Of a stretch of DNA of 64,000 bases, positions 19,911 through 27,590 are shown one piece after another. The DNA is from Ferrovibrio sp046297595. Lineage in GTDB: Bacteria; Pseudomonadota; Alphaproteobacteria; Ferrovibrionales; Ferrovibrionaceae. The DNA lies in the NCBI RefSeq assembly GCF_046297595.1, contig NZ_JBKBHT010000001.1, positions 558,001-622,000 on the forward strand. The letters are read 5' to 3'. A model generated the notes under the pieces. That model worked only from the letters and a program-made list of their open reading frames with translations. It made no database searches and was not told the DNA's origin. The position numbers and the translations under genes are program-made. Numbering within the stretch: position 1 is the first letter of the stretch; the number at the start of each line of letters is the position of its first letter.

Positions 19911-19929
19911 TTGTCAGCTTGTCTGACAA
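19911..19929. promoter_or_regulatory. FadR/GntR-type operator upstream of the glc genes
   Basis: TTGTCAG is followed five bases later by its exact reverse complement CTGACAA. Inside it, TTGTCTGACAA (19919-19929) is a perfect odd palindrome of the kind bound by FadR-subfamily GntR regulators. It lies 10-28 bases upstream of the regulator's ATG. Binding here would block the transcript for the regulator and glcDEF. That role is inferred. Confidence 0.7.
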
Positions 19930-20061
19930 ATTGCCGGAGCAGCGGGAAGAGTCAAGCCCGAAAAAGGAAACGGCCCGGCCGCTTGTGCGGTCGAGCCGTT
20001 AAACCCTTTAAAAGACTGGATGATCCGGGCCGCAGCCCGTGACTGTCCCAGCCCTATGCTT

Positions 20062-20187
20062 TTAACCCTGGCGCGCCTTGAAGCGGGGGTTGGTCTTGTT
20101 GATCACATAGACCCGGCCCTTGCGGCGAACCACGCGGCAATCCCGATGGCGGGTCTTGGCCGACTTGAGCGAATTCACGACCTTCAT
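20062..20187 (-). CDS. rpmJ: 50S ribosomal protein L36
   Basis: A 41-residue ribosomal protein: MKVVNSLKSAKTRHRDC, then RRKGRVYVINKTNPRFKARQG. It is the zinc-free form with a single Cys, as is normal in Alphaproteobacteria. The ATG at 20187 is used; the longer frame to 20295 gives an Arg-rich extension with no counterpart in L36. It is a monocistronic gene between the MCP terminator and the glc regulator. Confidence 0.96.
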   Translation of the reverse strand: MKVVNSLKSAKTRHRDCRVVRRKGRVYVINKTNPRFKARQG

Positions 20188-20298
20188 GATACCTGACCTC
20201 AGAAACCGTCTAGCGGTGCAAACAAAAACCGGGCGCAGCCTCGCCCGCCCGGCGAAAAGTGGGCGGACCATACCGGCCACCCCGGCCGGAGTCAACCG

Positions 20299-20322
20299 GA
20301 AAACCCGGTGAAAAGCCGGGCT
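20299..20322 (-). terminator. Terminator after first chemoreceptor gene
   Basis: Read on the minus strand, CCCGG and CCGGG pair around a seven-base loop, extended by a G-U and two A-U pairs, and end in TTTT. It lies just past the stop of the receptor gene ending at 20330, separating it from rpmJ. Confidence 0.6.
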
Positions 20323-20329
20323 TTAGCGG

Positions 20330-22444
20330 TCAGAATTCCTGCCAATCGTCGTCATCCCCGCCCTTGGCGGCCGGCGCCGCCACAGGGGCCTGAGCAACGG
20401 CTTTGGCCACAGGTTTGGCGGCCGGCCTGGCCTCTGCCGGTTTGGTCGCCGGTTTGGCCGGAGCCGCCTGCACCGGGGTCGGGCGGGTATGGGCCGCCGG
20501 GGCCGCGCTGACGGACCGCATCCCGCCGCCCTCGCCCAGCTTGAAGAAGCCGACCAGGTCCGCCAGCTGCTGAGCCTGCTGGTTGAGCGACTGCGCGGCG
20601 GCCGTGGTCTCTTCCACCAGAGCGGCGTTGCGCTGGGTCATCTCATCCATGCTGCCCACCGCCGTGTTGATCTGGTCAAGGCCGGTGGCCTGCTCGCGCG
20701 ACGCCGCCGCGATCTCGGCCACAATGTCGCTCACCTTCTTGATCGATGTGACGATGTCGGTCAGCGACGATCCGGTCTGGTTCACCAAGCTGGCACCGGT
20801 CTTCACCTGGGCATTCGATTCCTGGATCAGCGCCTTGATGTCCTTGGACGCATTGGCCGAACGCTGCGCCAGCGCGCGCACCTCCTGCGCCACCACGGCA
20901 AAACCCTTGCCGGCCTCGCCGGCGCGGGCAGCTTCCACGCTGGCGTTCAGCGCCAGGAGGTTGGTCTGGAAGGCGATCTCGTCGATCAGACCAACGATGT
21001 CGGCGATCTTGCGAGCGCTCTCCTCGATCTGCGTCACGGCCGAAACCGCATCGGCCACCACGCTGCCGCCCTTCTCGGCCGTGTCGCGAGCGGCGACAGC
21101 CAGCTGGTTGGCGGCCTGGGCGTTGTCGGCATTCTGCTTCACCGTCGTGGTGATCTCATGCATCGAGGCGGCCGTCTCCTCAATGCTCGCCGCCTGGCTC
21201 TCCGTGCGCTGCGCCAGATCCTGGCTGCCGGTGGAGATTTCATCAGACGCCACCTTCACCGACTGCGCCGTGCTGGTCAGACGGCCGGCGAAATCACGCA
21301 GGCGATTGGCCATGCCATTGGCGCTGTCCTTCAACTGGCCGAACACGCCGCGGTAGTCGCCGCGCACCGATTTGGTCAGGTCGCCGCCGGCCATCGCACC
21401 CATGGTGTCGGCCATTTCGCCGGCCATGGTCTGCAGCGTTGCCGCCAGCCGATTCAGTTCCTGGCTGGTGGTGAGGAAGAAGCCTTCCTTGCCGCCTTCG
21501 TTGATGCGGCCCGACAGGTCGCCTTGCGCCACCTTGTTGACCAGGCCGGCGATTTCCTCGCCGGCAGCCCTTTCGCGGGCCTCGCGTTCGAGCCGCCGTT
21601 TTTCCGATTCCTCGCGCTGCTGCGTGATCTGGGCCTCGGCCTGTTCGCGGGCGATCATGTTGTCCTTGAACACCTGCACGGCCTGGGCCATCTCGCCGAT
21701 CTCGTCGCGGCGCTCCTTGCCGGAAACATCGACAGAGATGTCGCCCTTGGCCAATGTATTCATCACCGACGTGATGCGGGTGATCGGACGGGTCAGCGTG
21801 GCGATTACCACATAAAGCGCCAGCAGCACCGAAACCGCGATGGCGGCAATCGTGATGGCGAGCAGCAACGGTCGCTGGGTGTTGTAATAATCCGTCAGGC
21901 CTGCGCTGACCGCAGCCACACGTTCGGCGTTGCGATTGTTGATCGCCTCGACCGCCTTGTTCAGAGCCTGACGGTTGCTGCGATTGGCATCGTTGTCGCC
22001 ATATTCTCGCGCCTGCTTGGTATCCACATCGGTGCCAAGACGGGCCAGTTCGCGGCGAAACTGGATGAACTGGTTCACCAGGGCGATGAACTGCTTGGCC
22101 TCCTCGCCAGCCGCAGCCTGGGGACCGATCAGGGCAGTCCAGTCGCGGATGATGCCTTCCATCTGGGTGGTCCAGCGCTGGATACCATTGGCGAAGGGCT
22201 TGGCCGCAGCGGTCGTCTCCGACATGTAGACACCGCGCGAATCCATCACCACGGCATAAATCAGGGCGTTGAGTCGCTCGCCATACTGGGTCTGCTTGGC
22301 CAGAGAGGCCATCTCGTTGCTCTGCCGTTCATAGCGGTCGAGCGAGATGATACCCATAGCGCCGATGACCGCGGCTGCAACCGCCAGCAAGGCCACCACG
22401 GCGAGGACACGCGGGCCGATCTTGATCGTGGATGCGATGGACAT
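20330..22444 (-). CDS. Methyl-accepting chemotaxis protein (4-helix-bundle-like sensor)
   Basis: A 704-residue receptor. TM1 is near residues 10-32 and TM2 near 195-217; the periplasmic part between them is mostly helical, like a four-helix-bundle sensor, and the ligand is unknown. A HAMP follows (TRPITRITSVMNTLAKGD), then a long coiled coil and the signalling tip DEIAFQTNLLALNASVEAARAGE. The C-terminus is Ala/Pro-rich and ends DDDWQEF, a CheR/CheB docking tail. The ATG at 22444 has GAGGGAAG upstream and is preferred over the GTG at 22456. It shares a 618-bp segment with the two other receptors here. Confidence 0.95.
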   Translation of the reverse strand: MSIASTIKIGPRVLAVVALLAVAAAVIGAMGIISLDRYERQSNEMASLAKQTQYGERLNALIYAVVMDSRGVYMSETTAAAKPFANGIQRWTTQMEGIIRDWTALIGPQAAAGEEAKQFIALVNQFIQFRRELARLGTDVDTKQAREYGDNDANRSNRQALNKAVEAINNRNAERVAAVSAGLTDYYNTQRPLLLAITIAAIAVSVLLALYVVIATLTRPITRITSVMNTLAKGDISVDVSGKERRDEIGEMAQAVQVFKDNMIAREQAEAQITQQREESEKRRLEREARERAAGEEIAGLVNKVAQGDLSGRINEGGKEGFFLTTSQELNRLAATLQTMAGEMADTMGAMAGGDLTKSVRGDYRGVFGQLKDSANGMANRLRDFAGRLTSTAQSVKVASDEISTGSQDLAQRTESQAASIEETAASMHEITTTVKQNADNAQAANQLAVAARDTAEKGGSVVADAVSAVTQIEESARKIADIVGLIDEIAFQTNLLALNASVEAARAGEAGKGFAVVAQEVRALAQRSANASKDIKALIQESNAQVKTGASLVNQTGSSLTDIVTSIKKVSDIVAEIAAASREQATGLDQINTAVGSMDEMTQRNAALVEETTAAAQSLNQQAQQLADLVGFFKLGEGGGMRSVSAAPAAHTRPTPVQAAPAKPATKPAEARPAAKPVAKAVAQAPVAAPAAKGGDDDDWQEF
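20613..21230 (-). repeat. 618-bp MCP signalling-domain repeat, copy 1
   Basis: Encodes the last cytoplasmic helix pair and hairpin tip of the receptor. It aligns without gaps to 22902-23519 and 27670-28287; the encoded proteins differ at only a few positions. The similarity drops on both sides, where sensor, linker and tail differ. Confidence 0.85.
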
Positions 22445-22648
22445 TTCTTCCCTCACCAGATTCTTGGATTCTTGTCATTGCGTTAGGGCCTGCCCTGCTG
22501 GCTAACCCTACGGAACAGCAACAAGTTTCACACATCTAGGGGGTGTTCGGCAAAGGTAGATACACTACCACCAACCACAACCTGGATTATACTCGCAAAA
22601 GTTATAATTGCAAATTGGATTTATTATACAATCAGAAGGGCGCTGAGT

Positions 22649-24994
22649 TCAGAACTCTTCCCAATCGCTATCATCCGCAGGCTTGATTACTGGCTTGGCG
22701 GATGAGGCCTCAGGGCTGGCCAGTTTCGCTGCCGCCGGCTTCGCTGCTGGAGGTTTCCACACAACCGCCTTCGCGACAGGCCGGGCTGACGAAGATTGGG
22801 CAACCGCTGGCGCGGCCTGATCGCCGGTGCGGAAGAAGCCAACCAGCGCAGCGAGTTCCGCTGCCTGTTCGGCAAGCGCCTGGGCTGAAGCCGAAGTCTG
22901 CTCCACCAGGGCGCCGTTACGCTGGGTCATCTCGTCCATCTGGCCCACGGCGGTATTGACCTGGTCCAGGCCGGTGGCCTGCTCGCGGCTGGCGGCCGCG
23001 ATCTCGGCCACGATGTCGGAAACCTTCTTGATCGAGGCCACGATCTCGGTCAGCGACTGGCCGGTGCGGCCCACAAGGTCGGCCCCGGTCTTCACCTGGG
23101 CATTCGATTCCTGGATCAGCGCCTTGATGTCCTTGCTGGCATTGGCCGAACGCTGGGCCAGCGCACGCACCTCCTGCGCCACGACGGCGAAGCCTTTGCC
23201 CGCCTCGCCGGCCCGCGCCGCTTCCACCGAGGCGTTCAGCGCCAGCAGATTGGTCTGGAAGGCGATCTCGTCGATCAGGCCGACGATGTCGGAGATCTTC
23301 TGCGCGCTCTCCTCGATCCGGCTCACCGCCGAGACGGCATCGCCCACCACGCTGCCGCCCTTTTCGGCGGTGTCGCGGGCGGCCGTGGCCAGCTGGTTGG
23401 CGGCCTGGGCGTTGTCGGCATTCTGCTTCACCGTCGTGGTGATCTCGTGCATCGACGCCGCAGTTTCCTCGATCGAAGCGGCCTGGCTCTCCGTGCGCTG
23501 CGCAAGGTCCTGGCTGCCAGACGAGATTTCTGCCGAAGCGGTTTTCACGGCTTCCGCATTTTCGGCCAGACGACGAGCAAAATCGCGCAGCCGTTCCGCC
23601 ATCTGGTTGGCGCCGTTTTTCAGCTGACCGAACACACCATGATAGTCGCCACGCACACGCTTGGTCAGATCGCCTTCCGCCAGTGCATCGGTGACATCGG
23701 CCAATTCGTTGGTCACGGCATGGGTGCGCTGGATCATGTCGTTCACCGACTGGCCAACGCGCTGCATGACGCCGCTGAGGCCGCCGAGTTCAACCCGGCG
23801 AGACAGATCGCCATCGGCGGCAGCAGCCACCACCTGACCAATCGACTGCTCGAAGCGTTGCTCAGCGGCAGCCTGTTCGGCAGCAAAGCGCTTGCGCTCC
23901 TCCTCCTGCTGGCGTTCCAGCCCGAGTTTGTCTTCGGCATTGCGCTTGAAGACGGCAACGGCGCGTGCCATCTCACCGACTTCGTCATGTCGCTCCTGAT
24001 AAGGCAGCGCCACGGCAAGATTGCCGCCGGAGAGTCGGTTCATGGTCTGGGTGATGGCATCGATGGGCCGCGAGATGTTGCGGCCGATTACCCATGCCAT
24101 CAGGACGCCAATGGCCAGCGCCGCCAGACCGGCAATGCCGGCTATCAGCTGCGCGCGGTTGATCGCGATTGTATAATCGCTGCTGTCCATGGCAATGACC
24201 ACGGAACCGAACGGCTTGCCCGAATAGTCACGCACAGCCCCGATCAGCGCCGTGCGAGGGCCTGCTGTCGTTTTTATCCGCTGCACTACAGTCTCGCCTT
24301 TCAAGGCGGTGACCAGATGCTCTGGCCGAGTCAGCGACTCGTTCTCGAAAGTGCCAGCGAACCGCTTCATGCCGTCTTTGTCCTGCACGAACAGGGCGAC
24401 ATCGACGCCGTAGCGCTGCTTGAAACTATCGAAGAAAAACTGGCCGAAAGACATGCCGAGCTCGAACGAGCCGATATGCTTGCCTTCATGGAGTACAGGC
24501 ACCATGCCGCGCACACCCAAACCTTCGACGCCGAATTCCAGGCCCTGGGTCGGTTTCTGCGTCGAATTGGTCGCCACTACCGTATGACGGAAGGAGGATA
24601 GGTCGTCGCCGAAACGGTCTGGGCGATGCACGCGCAGGAACGACGTTGCCGGCGGCGTGTGAAACTGCATCTGCACCGCGCCATGATCTTTTTTCAGCGC
24701 CTGGAATGCCGGCACGAACATCTTGGCCAGACGGTCGCGGTCACCGCCGGCCATCGCAGCCTGCGCATCGGGAATATTGGCTACCAAAGCGCTCAATGCC
24801 GTGGCCTTGGCGGCCTCCGCTGCTACGGCGGCGGTAATGTTCTCGTAATAACTTTGGAGTTCGCGCCGCTCGGCCCGGTCGACTAGGCCATCCATGACCA
24901 GGAGAGAGGGTGATATCGTTGCAACAATGGCCAGAACGGCCACGACAGCGGCACAGGCGATCAGGCGCCCCTGCAGACGCAAGTTCTTGATCAT
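22649..24994 (-). CDS. Methyl-accepting chemotaxis protein (dCache-type sensor)
   Basis: A 781-residue receptor. TM1 is near residues 9-33 and TM2 near 278-300. The ~245-residue periplasmic domain holds FLRVHRPDRFGDDLSSFRHT and GLEFGVEGLGVRGMVPV, a pattern of double-Cache (dCache_3-like) sensors that bind small organic ligands. HAMP, an inserted second HAMP-like/coiled segment, and the signalling tip follow. The C-terminus ends in DDSDWEEF, a CheR/CheB docking tail. GAGGA precedes the ATG. It lies 64 bases downstream of cheW and is probably co-transcribed with it. Confidence 0.95.
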   Translation of the reverse strand: MIKNLRLQGRLIACAAVVAVLAIVATISPSLLVMDGLVDRAERRELQSYYENITAAVAAEAAKATALSALVANIPDAQAAMAGGDRDRLAKMFVPAFQALKKDHGAVQMQFHTPPATSFLRVHRPDRFGDDLSSFRHTVVATNSTQKPTQGLEFGVEGLGVRGMVPVLHEGKHIGSFELGMSFGQFFFDSFKQRYGVDVALFVQDKDGMKRFAGTFENESLTRPEHLVTALKGETVVQRIKTTAGPRTALIGAVRDYSGKPFGSVVIAMDSSDYTIAINRAQLIAGIAGLAALAIGVLMAWVIGRNISRPIDAITQTMNRLSGGNLAVALPYQERHDEVGEMARAVAVFKRNAEDKLGLERQQEEERKRFAAEQAAAEQRFEQSIGQVVAAAADGDLSRRVELGGLSGVMQRVGQSVNDMIQRTHAVTNELADVTDALAEGDLTKRVRGDYHGVFGQLKNGANQMAERLRDFARRLAENAEAVKTASAEISSGSQDLAQRTESQAASIEETAASMHEITTTVKQNADNAQAANQLATAARDTAEKGGSVVGDAVSAVSRIEESAQKISDIVGLIDEIAFQTNLLALNASVEAARAGEAGKGFAVVAQEVRALAQRSANASKDIKALIQESNAQVKTGADLVGRTGQSLTEIVASIKKVSDIVAEIAAASREQATGLDQVNTAVGQMDEMTQRNGALVEQTSASAQALAEQAAELAALVGFFRTGDQAAPAVAQSSSARPVAKAVVWKPPAAKPAAAKLASPEASSAKPVIKPADDSDWEEF
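22902..23519 (-). repeat. 618-bp MCP signalling-domain repeat, copy 2
   Basis: The same module as 20613-21230 and 27670-28287, collinear and gap-free. Differences are mostly synonymous or conservative, for example GDAVSAVSRIE in place of ADAVSAVTQIE. Confidence 0.85.
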
Positions 24995-25058
24995 TGCTTC
25001 CTCTAACCTTGATTGTATCCCGGGCTGGCCTCCCCCCTAGGCGGCCTTGCCGGACCAA

Positions 25059-25589
25059 TCAGGCAGCGGCAGGCAGCGCGGGGACGCCCTTGCTGAAGAG
25101 GCGGTTGACGTCGATCAGGGCCACCATGCGGTCTTCATGGGTGGCGAGCGCACTGAGGAAGCCATGCTCCTCGTCGGCCGCGGTGGCCGGAACAGGCTGC
25201 AACGCACTGGCATCAAGCGCCAGAATGTCGGACACAGTGTCGACCAGCAGGCCGCAGGATTCCGAACCAATCTCGACCACGATCACCACATTGGCGCTGG
25301 TCGGGTTGGTGACACCACCACCGAGGCGGACGCGCAGATCGAAAATCGGTACTACGGCGCCACGCAGGTTGATCACGCCCCGCACGAAAGGCGGCGTGTT
25401 GGGCAGCGGCGTGACTTCAGTCCAGGCGCGGATTTCGCGCACGCTCAATAGGTCGAGACCATAATTCTGCTCGCCGATGGTGAAGGTCAGCACTTCCTGG
25501 TTGCCGCGCAGGACCGATGCATTCTGATCGGCGATGGCCGGCATGCCAGCGGTGGGGCTGGCGGCGGGAACGGTGGCGGGCGTGGACAT
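25059..25589 (-). CDS. cheW: Chemotaxis coupling protein CheW
   Basis: A 176-residue CheW-fold adaptor that links receptors to the CheA kinase. Visible features are VLTFTIGEQNYGLDLLSVREIR, FVRGVINLRGAVVPIFDLR and GLLVDTVSDIL. A ~30-residue Pro/Ala-rich N-terminal extension comes before the fold. The ATG at 25589 is chosen; a longer frame starts at 25700 but its extra residues are not CheW-like. No cheA, cheY, cheB or cheR is in the window, so this may be an accessory CheW serving the adjacent receptors. Confidence 0.93.
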   Translation of the reverse strand: MSTPATVPAASPTAGMPAIADQNASVLRGNQEVLTFTIGEQNYGLDLLSVREIRAWTEVTPLPNTPPFVRGVINLRGAVVPIFDLRVRLGGGVTNPTSANVVIVVEIGSESCGLLVDTVSDILALDASALQPVPATAADEEHGFLSALATHEDRMVALIDVNRLFSKGVPALPAAA

Positions 25590-25924
25590 GGCGCTCACAC
25601 TTTCTGCTGTGGTCGGTCGACTAGAATTCAAATCTGGAACAATGCGGTAAACGAAACCTTGCGGTTCCGCCTCCCCCCTGACCGCCGTCCTGGGTAACAA
25701 GGACGGCGCGGACCCGGTGGGGGTGGGTTTCGAGTTTTGGCAGGGGCCCCTTCGGTGGTCGAACCGGCAGCGGGCGTGACATACCGCACTGCTTCAGGGG
25801 TACCGCGTTACAATCATTGGCAAACTTCTAATTGATCTGCAAACAGAATCCCACTGCAAAAAACTGGGCGTTATCAAGAATTAACGATGCGAAATCCTAC
25901 CGACCACAACCGATAGCGGTAGGC
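25590..25924. other. 335-base gap upstream of cheW
   Basis: No reading frame here is convincing. The half nearest the TPP gene is AT-richer and most probably holds the cheW promoter on the minus strand and the 3' end of the TPP gene transcript. No clear hairpin terminator or flagellar-type promoter consensus was found by eye. Confidence 0.5.
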
Positions 25925-27472
25925 TCAGAAGACCAGCTCTATGAGTTGTGGCCCTTGCACTTCCAGCGCCGCTAGGAAGGCTCTCGCGAAATCGTTCATC
26001 TCGTCCACCCGCACGGCCGGCACGCCATGGCCCTTGGCCAGCGCCACCCAATCGGGATCTGGCCGGTCGAGGGTGAGCATGTCGATGGCACGCGGCCCCG
26101 GATTGGCAGCGCCGACATTGGCCAACTCGTTGCGAAGGATGGCATAGGAGCGATTGGCGAACACCACCATGGTCACATCGAGCTGTTCTCGCGCCATGGT
26201 CCATAGGGCCTGCAGGGTGTAGAAGGCGCTGCCGTCACCGGTGAGCGCGACGATCTTGCGATCGGGTGTTGCAACCGCCGCACCGACTGCGACCGGCAGG
26301 CTGTAGCCGATCGAACCACCCATGTTGTTGAGCCAGTCATGCGGTGAAGATGACTGCGACGCCGCGAAGATGCCGCGGCCCGACGTGATAGACTCATCCA
26401 CCACCACGGCATTGTCGGGGATCAGCGCCGCCATGGCGGCGGCGATCTTGTCCGGCGTCGGCGCGCCATCAGGCAAAGCTGGTTTCGGCGGCACGATGGC
26501 GGCAGACACGTTTTTGGGCGCGTTCACCAAATCGGCCAGACGTTCCAGCGCGTCGATCAGGTCGGCTTCCACGTCACAGACCGCAGTGATGTTGCAACCT
26601 TCCTGGGTCAGGATGCTGGGCTTGCCGGGATAGGCAAAGAAGGCCACCGGGCGGCGGGCGCCAATCAGCACCAACTCGCGCACATCCTTCAGATAGGCTA
26701 CGGCCTGATCCACCACGAAGGGAATGCGGCCGACATGCGGCAGGCCGCCGCCGCGTTCCATGCGTGCGCTGTAACCGGAATTGGAGAGCTTGCAGCCGGT
26801 GGCGGCGGCAATGCGCGCCGCCAGTTCGAGGCCATGCCGGCGCAGGGCAATGCCCCCCAGAATCAACATGCCATGCGCCCCGGCCTTTTTCAGCGCGACC
26901 GCAGCCGCACGCAGGTCGGACTCCTCGGCTTTGGCACGCGGCGGTACGGCCAGCGGCACGGCAACGTCGATGGCTTCGTTCCAGGCAGTGTCAGCGGGCA
27001 GAATCAGGCTGGCGATCTGGCCCCCGTTGCCCATGGCCGCAGCAACCGCCTCGGCGCCCAGGGCAGCAACATCCGCGGCAGAATTGGCCCGGCCGATCCA
27101 GTGCGATACCGGCCGCGCGATGCCTTCGATATCGGCGGTCAGCGGCGCATCGTATTGCAGGTGATAGGTGGCATGCTCGCCGATCACATTGACGATACCG
27201 GAACTAGCCTTGCGTGCGTTATGCAGGTTGGCCACGCCATTGGCGAGACCAGGACCCAGATGCAGCAAAGTGGCAGCCGGCTTGTCGGCCATGCGCCAGT
27301 AGCCGTCCGCCGCACCGGTGACCACGCCCTCGAACAGACCCAGCACGCAGCGCACGCCCGGCACGCGGTCCAGTGCTGCCACAAAATGCATCTCGGATGT
27401 GCCGGGATTGGCGAAGCAGGTATCGACGCCGGACGCCACCAGCGTCCGCACCAGGCTTTCCGCACCATTCAT
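25925..27472 (-). CDS. TPP-dependent acetolactate-synthase-like enzyme
   Basis: A 515-residue protein with the three domains of the ThDP family. The cofactor-activating Glu is in GLFEGVVTGAADGYW (about residue 48). The TPP/Mg loop is LTGDGSAFYTLQAL, with the downstream FANRSY Asn (about residues 405-440). It resembles acetolactate synthase large subunits and benzoylformate-decarboxylase-like enzymes, but no small regulatory subunit or ilv gene is near, so a 2-oxo acid decarboxylase or carboligase of unknown substrate is likelier. The ATG at 27472 has AAGGA upstream. It sits between two chemoreceptor transcripts. Confidence 0.82.
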   Translation of the reverse strand: MNGAESLVRTLVASGVDTCFANPGTSEMHFVAALDRVPGVRCVLGLFEGVVTGAADGYWRMADKPAATLLHLGPGLANGVANLHNARKASSGIVNVIGEHATYHLQYDAPLTADIEGIARPVSHWIGRANSAADVAALGAEAVAAAMGNGGQIASLILPADTAWNEAIDVAVPLAVPPRAKAEESDLRAAAVALKKAGAHGMLILGGIALRRHGLELAARIAAATGCKLSNSGYSARMERGGGLPHVGRIPFVVDQAVAYLKDVRELVLIGARRPVAFFAYPGKPSILTQEGCNITAVCDVEADLIDALERLADLVNAPKNVSAAIVPPKPALPDGAPTPDKIAAAMAALIPDNAVVVDESITSGRGIFAASQSSSPHDWLNNMGGSIGYSLPVAVGAAVATPDRKIVALTGDGSAFYTLQALWTMAREQLDVTMVVFANRSYAILRNELANVGAANPGPRAIDMLTLDRPDPDWVALAKGHGVPAVRVDEMNDFARAFLAALEVQGPQLIELVF

Positions 27473-27590
27473 CTGATCAAATCCTTCCCGTCTATACAGA
27501 GCGAGGATCAAACCAGATCATCAGCACGAAGAGCAAGGCTCGATTCCCGTCAGCCTGTCAAAAGCCACCAAACCGCGTTCGGAATCGTCA

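Noticed and set aside
20489..22486. 665-residue plus-strand frame opposite a receptor
   Set aside because: Antisense to a receptor with full signalling motifs; Arg/His/Gly-rich shadow.
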